Shown here piece by piece: positions 1-5,296 of a stretch of DNA of 12,002 nucleotides. The notes under the pieces were generated by a model. It saw nothing but the letters and a program-made list of their open reading frames with translations. It did not search any database and was not told where the DNA came from. Location of the stretch: contig JAJFBJ010000143.1 in assembly GCA_020697375.1 (NCBI GenBank), positions 1 to 12,002 of the forward strand, in the 5' to 3' direction. Each line of letters begins with the position of its first letter. The stretch's first letter is position 1. Source of the DNA: Nitrospira sp. (lineage in GTDB: Bacteria > Nitrospirota > Nitrospiria > Nitrospirales > Nitrospiraceae). The translations under genes and the position numbers were made by a program.

Positions 1-97
1 GATTAGTCTCCCACTGCGCGCATCGACCGAGCACATTCTGATCGTGCGCGGTCTGCGAGCACAGGAGACTAACAGGCCGCCCTCCCGCTCCTCCCGT

Positions 98-127
98 TTG
101 ACAGTCCCCAAACCCCTTTGCTACTCT
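98..127 (+). promoter_or_regulatory. Putative sigma70-type promoter for ispA
   Basis: A perfect -35 box TTGACA (98-103) is followed after 18 bp by TACTCT (122-127). The -10 box matches the consensus only 3/6, but TG at 119-120 gives it an extended -10 form. Transcription would start near 134, downstream of the GTG at 44, so translation of ispA should begin at 167 or 200. Bases 1-97 hold no gene I can identify; a GAT-TAG at 1-6 could be the last codon and stop of an upstream gene, but this cannot be tested here. Confidence 0.45.
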
Positions 128-199
128 CGCGCACATGAAGACGCACCGACCCCGAACTACCCCGGCATGAGCCCCACGAGTCAAATCACTCCCACCGGC

Positions 200-1090
200 A
201 TGGATATCCGCCAGTATCTCGAACGTAAGCGTGAGGACGTAGACGGTTATCTGCAATCGGTTATCCCGAGGGCCGATGCCATGCCCACAGCTCTGCATGA
301 GAGCATGCGGTACAGCCTGTTCGCAGGGGGCAAGCGAGTCCGGCCCATTTTGGCGATTGCCGCGGCTGAAGCCGTCGGCGACGCAGGGCAGGCGGTGCTG
401 CCGGTCGCCTCTTCACTGGAGCTGATTCATACCTATTCTCTCATTCACGACGATCTCCCGGCGATGGACAACGATGATTTTCGCCGCGGGAAGCCGACCA
501 ACCACAAGGTCTACGGCGAAGCCATGGCGATTTTGGCCGGAGATGCCCTGCTGACCATGGCCTTCGAGCTCTGCACCCGCGCTGATGCCGGACAGGGCCT
601 GGATGCAGGCCGACAGGTCCGGCTGATTCAGGAACTAGCCGTCGGATCCGGCCATGCCGGCATGGTCGGGGGGCAGGTGCTCGACATTCAGGCGGAGAAC
701 AAAGACATCGATTTGACGACGCTGCAAACCATCCACAAACACAAGACCGGCATGCTGATCCGTGCCGCCGTGCGGATGGGCGCCATCACGGCCGGAGCCA
801 GCGCGTCGCAACTCGACGATTTGACCGTCTACGCGGAGAACATCGGCCTGGCCTTCCAGATTGCCGACGACGTGCTGAACGTGACCGGAACGCGCGAGGA
901 ACTCGGAAAGAATCCCAACACCGACGTGCAGAGGGGCAAGAAAACTTATCCCACGTTTTACGGCGTCGAGGGCGCCAGACAACTGGCCGAAGATTGCGTG
1001 ACCCGCGCCAACGACCGGCTCACATCCTTCGGCTCCAAGGCCGACCCCCTTCGCGAACTGGCGCGCTACATCTCCTCGCGGAAAAACTAA
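200..1090 (+). CDS. ispA: Short-chain polyprenyl (farnesyl/geranylgeranyl) diphosphate synthase
   Basis: Cytoplasmic trans-prenyltransferase that condenses isopentenyl diphosphate with allylic diphosphates, supplying C15/C20 precursors for hopanoids, carotenoids and quinones. From ATG 200 it has 296 aa, close to E. coli IspA (299). Visible motifs are GGKRVRP (43-49), the first Asp-rich motif DDLPAMD (84-90) with the two-residue insertion typical of bacterial type II FPP synthases, a Tyr five residues before it (Y79) consistent with short product, and KHKTG in the middle. The second Asp-rich motif reads DDVLN (223-227), so its last Asp is Asn. In-frame starts also exist at 44 (GTG) and 167 (ATG). 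I prefer 200 because the family N-terminus lies about 43 residues before GGKR and a promoter-like sequence at 98-127 excludes 44. No clear Shine-Dalgarno precedes 167 or 200. Family certain; exact chain length (C15 or C20) inferred. Confidence 0.93.
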   Translation: MDIRQYLERKREDVDGYLQSVIPRADAMPTALHESMRYSLFAGGKRVRPILAIAAAEAVGDAGQAVLPVASSLELIHTYSLIHDDLPAMDNDDFRRGKPTNHKVYGEAMAILAGDALLTMAFELCTRADAGQGLDAGRQVRLIQELAVGSGHAGMVGGQVLDIQAENKDIDLTTLQTIHKHKTGMLIRAAVRMGAITAGASASQLDDLTVYAENIGLAFQIADDVLNVTGTREELGKNPNTDVQRGKKTYPTFYGVEGARQLAEDCVTRANDRLTSFGSKADPLRELARYISSRKN

Positions 1091-1094
1091 CACA

Positions 1095-1159
1095 TCAGGC
1101 GTTAGGCGCAGTCGATCTATGATAGTTCATCCACTCGATCATTTACGCCTCACGCCTTA
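1095..1159. repeat. Inverted repeat in the ispA-hpnA gap
   Basis: Arms at 1095-1108 and 1146-1159 pair at 12 of 14 positions around a 37-nt loop. The repeat starts five bases after the ispA stop. It could fold in RNA as a terminator or mRNA-stabilising hairpin, but no T tract follows. The arms are made of GGCGTTA/TTACGCC-type heptads, which continue to the hpnA start. Confidence 0.6.
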
Positions 1160-1177
1160 CCTCTTACCCCTTACGGT
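1143..1177 (+). repeat. Five tandem degenerate heptads before hpnA
   Basis: Reading from 1143 the sequence is five consecutive 7-mers: TTACGCC, TCACGCC, TTACCTC, TTACCCC, TTACGGT (about TYACSCC). The last ends three bases before the hpnA ATG, where a Shine-Dalgarno would be expected and none is seen. The first two heptads also form the right arm of the inverted repeat. Confidence 0.6.
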
Positions 1178-1180
1178 CCC

Positions 1181-2164
1181 ATGAAGGCTCTCGTCACCGG
1201 CGCAACCGGCTTTATCGGCGGGGCCGTGGCGCGCGCGCTGGTCAAGGCAGGAGCCGAAGTCCGAGTGCTGTCCCGAAAAGGGGCGGACCTCCGGAACCTT
1301 GCCGGACTTTCCATCGAACAGGTCGATGGGGACTTGCGTGATCGCGATTCGCTCCGGCGCGCCCTGACCGGCTGCCGGCAGCTCTACCATGTCGCCGCGC
1401 ATTACGCCCTCTGGGCCAAGGATCCCTCCATCTTCTACGACATTAATGTCACCGGCACGCGAACGCTCCTTGAAGCGGCCCGCGAGTCCGGCGTCGAACG
1501 CATCGTCTATTGCAGCACCATCGGCGCGATCGGCCTGCCGGAGGGCGGAGGGCTCGGGACGGAACAAGTCTCTGTTTCCATGAATCAAATGGCCGGCCAT
1601 TACAAACGATCAAAATATCTGGCCGAACAGGAAGTGCTAAAACTCTCGCGGGAAGGGTTGCCCGTCGTCATCGTGAATCCCAGCGCGCCGGTCGGCGAGG
1701 CCGACGTGAAACCCACTCCCACCGGCCAGATCATCGTGGATTTCATGAAGGGCCGGATGCCCGCCTATATAGAAACCGGCATGAACCTGATCGACGTGGA
1801 CGACGTGGCCCAGGGCCATTTACTGGCCATGCAGAAGGGACGCCTCGGCGAGCGCTACATCCTCGGCAACAAGAACCTGCTCCTCAATGAAGTGTTCGCG
1901 ATCCTCAGCCGTCTCACGGGCGTCAAGGCCCCGACCATCAAGCTGCCGCGCATGGCCATTCTGCCCTTGGCCCACGCCAATCAATGGTTATCGAACCTCA
2001 CCGGCTTGCCGCCACGCATTCCGCTTGAAGGCGTTCGCATGGCGAAGTACCAGATGCATTACGACTGCCGCAAGGCCATCACGGAACTGGGCCTCCCTCA
2101 AACGCCGGTCGAGGTCGCGCTGGAGAAGGCGGTGCGTTGGTTCCGCGAGCACAAGTACGCGTGA
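1181..2164 (+). CDS. hpnA: Hopanoid-associated sugar epimerase HpnA (extended SDR family)
   Basis: NAD(P)-dependent nucleotide-sugar epimerase/dehydratase-like enzyme of the extended short-chain dehydrogenase family. HpnA proteins are commonly encoded with hopanoid genes; their exact step is not established. The 327-aa product is of normal length. The Rossmann motif GATGFIGG lies at 7-14. The catalytic residues are visible as S112/T113 (in VYCSTIGAIG), Y141 and K145 (YKRSK). The NPSAPVGEAD stretch, the MNLIDVDDVAQGH region and the terminal 'EKAVRWFREH' are characteristic of HpnA-type sequences. It lies 90 bp after ispA, whose product feeds squalene and hopanoid synthesis, so a role in lipid side-chain chemistry fits. 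No Shine-Dalgarno is seen; the ATG at 1181 is set by the Rossmann N-terminus. A general NAD-dependent epimerase is the fallback name. Confidence 0.88.
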   Translation: MKALVTGATGFIGGAVARALVKAGAEVRVLSRKGADLRNLAGLSIEQVDGDLRDRDSLRRALTGCRQLYHVAAHYALWAKDPSIFYDINVTGTRTLLEAARESGVERIVYCSTIGAIGLPEGGGLGTEQVSVSMNQMAGHYKRSKYLAEQEVLKLSREGLPVVIVNPSAPVGEADVKPTPTGQIIVDFMKGRMPAYIETGMNLIDVDDVAQGHLLAMQKGRLGERYILGNKNLLLNEVFAILSRLTGVKAPTIKLPRMAILPLAHANQWLSNLTGLPPRIPLEGVRMAKYQMHYDCRKAITELGLPQTPVEVALEKAVRWFREHKYA

Positions 2165-2166
2165 AC

Positions 2167-2332
2167 GGATGCTGAAAAAGGCCCCCATCTGCGTTCTCGG
2201 CTCGACAGGAACCTCAACGTACCCCAAAGGGTACGCCTCCGGTCCCGTCAGCACCTGCGGCCTTGCCTCGGGCAGGGTCGCCTGTTGACGCGCCGGGGCG
2301 GGCGGATAAGAACGTTGCCTTTTTGAGCATCC
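2167..2332. repeat. MITE-like element, copy A (166 bp, 16-bp terminal inverted repeats)
   Basis: The ends GGATGCTGAAAAAGGC (2167-2182) and GCCTTTTTGAGCATCC (2317-2332) are inverted repeats matching 15/16. Inside is a perfect hairpin, CGTACCC (2218-2224), loop CAAA, GGGTACG (2229-2235). The element begins two bases after the hpnA stop and has no ORF of its own worth calling. It shares ordered blocks with copy B at 4693-4824: GCGTTCTCG, CTCAACGTAC and GGGCGG(A/G)TAAGAA. It may be a non-autonomous mobile or REP-like element and could act as a transcription terminator for hpnA. Confidence 0.75.
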
Positions 2333-2346
2333 TTTGACTCTTCCAA

Positions 2347-3159
2347 ATGGAACTCGTCCTACTCCTATTCAAGACAGTGTTGTTTCGCCCCTACGTCTTC
2401 ATCTTCCTCGCCGCGTTCCTGTTCTCTGCCATCGCCCTGATCGGCTGGCCGAGGACCTGGCGCTTTTGGCTCATCAGCTGGATGACCGCCTTCGTCTGTG
2501 AATTTTCTTCGACACGCAACGGCATCCCCTTCGGCTGGTACCATTACAACGATTCCACAGTCGGACAGGAACTATACCTCTCGAATATTCCCTTCATGGA
2601 TTCGATCTCATTTTCCTTCCTACTGTACGCCAGCTATTGCCTGGCTCTGTTGTTTCTCCTGCCAATTCGATCACCATCCGGAACAAGCGCCGCGCCACGG
2701 CTTCCTATACTGAAGTTCGATCTGCCCTTGCGAACCTCCTGGCCGGTCTTTTTCCTGACCGTGCTGTTTTTTGTCTACATCGACATGGTGATCGATCCAG
2801 TGGCATTGCGGGGAGACCGGTGGTTCTTGGGCAAGATCTATTATTATCCCGTCCCGGGCTTGCATTTCGGCGTTCCGATCGCGAACTATGCCGGCTGGGC
2901 CGTCGTCGGGACGATTTCCCTCTTGCTGTATTTCCCTCTCGACCGTCGGGTCCGCAGCCCATTGCCGGCTCATCAATCCTCCACCACCCATCGGCTGCTG
3001 CTCGGTGGCGGACTCTATTACGGCGTGCTTGCGTTTAATCTCGCCGTGACGTTTTGGATCGGCGAAACGCTCCAGGGTACCACCGGCCTCTTGATGTACG
3101 TACCGGTCACGGCCATCCTCCTATTCCGGTTGTCGTCTCCTCCGATCACCACTGCGTAG
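2347..3159 (+). CDS. Carotenoid biosynthesis integral membrane protein (CruF-type, PF04240-like)
   Basis: Polytopic membrane protein of 270 aa with about seven hydrophobic helices. It belongs to the family containing CruF carotenoid 1',2'-hydratases and archaeal bisanhydrobacterioruberin hydratase. Family-typical conserved segments are EFSSTRNGIPFGWYHYND (52-69), an acidic intramembrane segment D146-MVI-D150-P, and IYYYPVPG followed by FGVPIANYAGW (164-184). The charged and aromatic residues in these segments are the likely active-site candidates. Substrate would be a linear carotenoid such as lycopene or a derivative, in the cytoplasmic membrane; this is inferred from the family. It follows ispA and hpnA on the same strand, which fits an isoprenoid block. 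The ATG at 2347 is only 14 bp past the copy A repeat and has no evident Shine-Dalgarno. Confidence 0.8.
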   Translation: MELVLLLFKTVLFRPYVFIFLAAFLFSAIALIGWPRTWRFWLISWMTAFVCEFSSTRNGIPFGWYHYNDSTVGQELYLSNIPFMDSISFSFLLYASYCLALLFLLPIRSPSGTSAAPRLPILKFDLPLRTSWPVFFLTVLFFVYIDMVIDPVALRGDRWFLGKIYYYPVPGLHFGVPIANYAGWAVVGTISLLLYFPLDRRVRSPLPAHQSSTTHRLLLGGGLYYGVLAFNLAVTFWIGETLQGTTGLLMYVPVTAILLFRLSSPPITTA

Positions 3160-3195
3160 TCTCACCGGCTTCCCGTCCATCGCATGCCCGCGCGA

Positions 3196-3225
3196 TTGGC
3201 ATTCATTCCAATGACTCTGTATATT
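3196..3225 (+). promoter_or_regulatory. Near-consensus promoter of the cytochrome c operon
   Basis: The -35 box TTGGCA (3196-3201, 5/6) and -10 box TATATT (3220-3225, 5/6) are separated by 18 bp. Transcription would start near 3232, placing the GTG at 3265 about 33 nt into the transcript. This argues against translation starting at ATG 3184 or 3211. Confidence 0.6.
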
Positions 3226-3236
3226 GATACAGAGTC
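3213..3236. promoter_or_regulatory. Perfect palindrome over the -10 box; LexA-box-like operator candidate
   Basis: Perfect 10-bp arms GACTCTGTAT (3213-3222) and ATACAGAGTC (3227-3236) flank ATTG. The core CTGT-ATATTGAT-ACAG (3217-3232) fits the gammaproteobacterial LexA consensus CTGT-N8-ACAG, including the AT-rich middle. It covers the -10 box and probable start of transcription, where a bound repressor would block the promoter. Which protein binds is unknown, and other dimeric repressors recognise similar palindromes. Confidence 0.6.
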
Positions 3237-3264
3237 TCTAGTCCAGCTGCGAGGTGCGCACAAG

Positions 3265-3882
3265 GTGAGAAAACTTTGCGGGCTGCTGTTTTTTGGGTTC
3301 CTTGTCATTCTCGTAATCCTGGGATGGTTCGGGTATCAATCCTATACCACCGGGTTCAGCGCCAAGGACGAACCGAACGCATTGGAGGCCCTGATTGCCA
3401 GGCAGCTCCGGCATCTGGCAATCCCGATTGAAAACAGACGGCTCCGCAATCCCCTGCCCCTGACGCAGGATTTGCTCAAGGAAGCCCGGGCGCACTTCGC
3501 CGACCATTGCGCCCTTTGTCATGCCAACAACGGCAGCGGGCAAACCGTCATCGGCATGAATGTCTACCCGAAGGCGCTGGATCTTCGCTCGCCGGAAATT
3601 CAAAACATGTCCGACGGAGAGCTGTTTTTCATCATTCAAAACGGCATCCGTTTCACCGCCATGCCCGGCTGGGGCACCGGCGACCCGGCGATAGACAGCG
3701 GCAGCTGGCAACTCGTGCACTTCATTCGGCACTTGCCCAGCCTCACCGAAGAAGAACTGAACGAGATGAAGGAGTTGAACCCTAGGACCAAGAAGGAACT
3801 GGAGGAGGAATCCCTGTTCGACCAATTTCTCGGCGGCGACGATGCAGTCGCCTCCGGCGCCGCCGGCTCCCATCAACACTAA
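3265..3882 (+). CDS. Membrane-anchored c-type cytochrome (single heme, class I)
   Basis: Electron-transfer protein predicted to be tethered to the cytoplasmic membrane with its heme domain in the periplasm. From GTG 3265 it has 205 aa. Residues 1-23 are a basic then strongly hydrophobic segment (RKLCGLLFFGFLVILVILGW) acting as an uncleaved anchor. The heme site is CALCH (82-86), and M133 in TAMPGWG is the likely distal ligand, as in cbb3-subunit-III/cytochrome c6-like domains. The C-terminus is an acidic, Glu-rich helix ending in a small AGSHQH tail. GTG 3265 is chosen because GAGG at 3251-3254 precedes it by 10 nt and a promoter lies at 3196-3225; an ATG at 3184 gives a 232-aa version with a poor extra N-terminus. 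It is the first gene of a three-gene operon. Redox partner unknown. Confidence 0.85.
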   Translation: MRKLCGLLFFGFLVILVILGWFGYQSYTTGFSAKDEPNALEALIARQLRHLAIPIENRRLRNPLPLTQDLLKEARAHFADHCALCHANNGSGQTVIGMNVYPKALDLRSPEIQNMSDGELFFIIQNGIRFTAMPGWGTGDPAIDSGSWQLVHFIRHLPSLTEEELNEMKELNPRTKKELEEESLFDQFLGGDDAVASGAAGSHQH

Positions 3883-3905
3883 ATCGCACCGGAAAGGATG
3901 GCCCC

Positions 3906-4226
3906 GTGACATTTTTACGACTCATCACCGCTGTTGCTCTGTTGATCTGTACGCCGGTCTTGGCCGCCGCGCATGGCAGCGGCCAGCACGTCCTTGGCGT
4001 CATCACCGTCATCGATGGAACCCATATGGAGGTCAAAACCCCTAAAGGACAGTCGGTTTCGGTACGGCTCACGGACAAAACCCATTACAAGTCGAAGAAT
4101 CTTCGCAGGCCGAAGGGTCCTCCACAAGTTGGAGATCGCGTGGTGGTCGAGGCGGAGAAGGACACGAATGGGCTGATCGCCACCGAAGTCCATTTTTCGG
4201 ATTCCAAGCCCAAAGAGACGCCATAA
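3906..4226 (+). CDS. Small exported DUF5666-like protein
   Basis: A 106-aa protein with a Sec signal peptide (hydrophobic residues about 4-18, probable cleavage near AAA-HG around residue 22). The mature part is a small beta-rich domain: HVLGVITVIDGTHMEVKT, then SVRLTDKTHY, then VGDRVVVEAEK and GLIATEVHF. This order (strand, turn, hydroxyl-rich strand, VGDRV turn, 'ATEV') is typical of DUF5666-type OB-like domains. Molecular role unknown. GTG 3906 is supported by AGGA at 3895-3898 with 7-nt spacing; an ATG at 3898 runs into a stop after three codons. It lies 23 bp after the cytochrome and 7 bp before the next gene, so it is almost certainly co-transcribed. Confidence 0.75.
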   Translation: MTFLRLITAVALLICTPVLAAAHGSGQHVLGVITVIDGTHMEVKTPKGQSVSVRLTDKTHYKSKNLRRPKGPPQVGDRVVVEAEKDTNGLIATEVHFSDSKPKETP

Positions 4227-4233
4227 ACGATCC

Positions 4234-4692
4234 ATGCCGGTCTTTCGTCTTCAATCCAGCCAGCAAGCGGGTCCCGGCGGTGGCGGGATGCGGCCCGTCA
4301 TCATGCGGGTACTGATCATGGGCGTCGCCGTCTTTTTGGCCGTGACCATCGTGCCCGGCATCGAATCGGCCAGCCTCGGCGCCGGCGTGGGAGCGGTGCT
4401 CGTGTTGACCCTGCTGAACGCGCTGATCCGTCCATTGCTGTATCTGCTCTCGCTGCCGTTGATCGTCATCTCGCTCGGGCTGTTCATGGTGGTCATCAAT
4501 GCCCTGTTGCTGCAGCTCACCGCCGTTCTTGTGAAGGGATTTGTCGTCGCGGGATTCTGGGCCTCCTTCTGGGGCGCCCTCGTCATCAGCGTGGTCAGCG
4601 CCCTGCTCAACATGATCCTGGCCGTCGAGCACCGTCGGATCGAACCGATCGACCGGCCACAGCGTCCTCCGACGATCATCAATCCGGACTAA
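4234..4692 (+). CDS. Phage holin family IV (PF04020-like) four-helix membrane protein
   Basis: Small integral membrane protein, 152 aa from ATG 4234. It has four hydrophobic segments and family-typical motifs: TIVPGIE, LLNALIRPLLYLLSLPLIVISLG, FMVVINALLLQLTA, and GFWASFWGALVISVVSALLN. Despite the family name these are widespread chromosomal proteins of unknown function; nothing phage-like is nearby. The first 18-23 residues (Gly/Gln-rich) are not family-like, so the real start could be ATG 4288 (M19, after a GGCGGG stretch) or ATG 4303 (M24). I keep 4234 because it sits 7 bp after the previous stop, as expected in an operon. The stop is immediately followed by repeat copy B. Confidence 0.82.
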   Translation: MPVFRLQSSQQAGPGGGGMRPVIMRVLIMGVAVFLAVTIVPGIESASLGAGVGAVLVLTLLNALIRPLLYLLSLPLIVISLGLFMVVINALLLQLTAVLVKGFVVAGFWASFWGALVISVVSALLNMILAVEHRRIEPIDRPQRPPTIINPD

Positions 4693-4824
4693 CAGGATGC
4701 GGAAAAAGTCCGCCACCGGCGTTCTCGCATCGCTCAGAGGCTCAACGTACGGCTATGGGAAAAGAGCCTGTCTCGGCAGGCTCAGGATGGGCGGGTAAGA
4801 AGGGTGCCCTTTTTGCGCATCCTG
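4693..4824. repeat. MITE-like element, copy B (132 bp, 16-bp terminal inverted repeats)
   Basis: The ends CAGGATGCGGAAAAAG (4693-4708) and CTTTTTGCGCATCCTG (4809-4824) are inverted repeats at 15/16. An internal perfect hairpin, GAGCCTG (4764-4770), loop TCTCGG, CAGGCTC (4777-4783), replaces the different hairpin of copy A. The ordered blocks GCGTTCTCG (4719), CTCAACGTAC (4741) and GGGCGGGTAAGAA (4789) match copy A. It begins directly after the stop of the holin-family gene, in the same orientation as copy A relative to its upstream gene. Confidence 0.75.
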
Positions 4825-5296
4825 CGGCCTATTCTGATCACGACAGGGCACACATGAGCTGATCGCGACGTATGGCGCAGCAATCGAGGTTTCCGCATTC
4901 TGCTAGGAGTCTGTCCAGTAGTCTTTCGTCGCGAGGCGAAGGAGTTGCCGGCGGATGCGAGGCCGCAGGCTCGAAAAAGGCGTATTCGCTGATGCGTTGA
5001 GGATTGGTACGGGCCGAGAACGACGCAGATGCCGGCAGATCATTCGTCGCGGCAAATGCCATTCCTCGCATGCCGGATCGAAAAAGATCATGGAGTGGAC
5101 CGGCATTCCTTGAGTTGCCGCGGCTCGGCTGCTAGAATGCGCCCCGGCGCTTGATCTTCATACCCGGAGAGCGCATAACCTATAACGCGCGCCCTGTTCC
5201 GAACAAACCAGTGGTTCATGTTCATCAGCGTGCCATGCGCGAAAGTGAGCGGCCGGTGATTGCCTGCTTGCCCGGTAACATCCCGCACAGAGCCCA
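4825..5296. other. Gene-poor spacer
   Basis: I see no convincing gene in these 470 bp. Short ORFs on the - strand (for example 4838-5071) resemble no family I know. TTCGTCGCG occurs twice (near 4924 and 5044), and the region could be a decayed repeat or gene remnant. A promoter-like sequence lies at 5110-5138, giving the downstream gene a leader of about 150 nt. Confidence 0.5.
5110..5138 (+). promoter_or_regulatory. Putative promoter for the GAF/kinase-like gene
   Basis: TTGAGT (5110-5115, 4/6) and TAGAAT (5133-5138, 5/6) are separated by exactly 17 bp. Transcription would start near 5145, leaving a 5' leader of about 150 nt. A weaker alternative is TTCATA (5158-5163) with TATAAC (5181-5186), also spaced 17 bp. 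Confidence 0.45.

Noticed and set aside
44..199. N-terminal extension of ispA from GTG 44
   Set aside because: The extra residues are unlike the family, and a promoter-like TTGACA/extended -10 lies inside this stretch.
1143..1177. CRISPR-like array
   Set aside because: The heptads are contiguous without spacers, and no cas genes are present.
3213..3236. Terminator of the carotenoid gene
   Set aside because: The palindrome is AT-rich in its core, lacks a following T tract and coincides with a near-consensus promoter, so an operator role is more likely.
3184..3264. Longer cytochrome c starting at ATG 3184 or 3211
   Set aside because: The promoter and palindrome fall inside it, and GTG 3265 has a better ribosome binding site and leads straight into the membrane anchor.
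4234..4692. Prophage or lysis module, suggested by the holin-family name
   Set aside because: No endolysin, capsid, integrase or other phage gene is near; this family is widespread on chromosomes.
4838..5106. Short - strand ORFs in the spacer (77 and 67 codons)
   Set aside because: No ribosome binding site, no recognisable domain and no signal peptide; two overlapping frames are open by chance at this GC content.
5218..5259. Possible 13-codon leader peptide (MFISVPCAKVSGR) upstream of the GAF gene
   Set aside because: No Shine-Dalgarno and no run of regulatory codons; too short to support.
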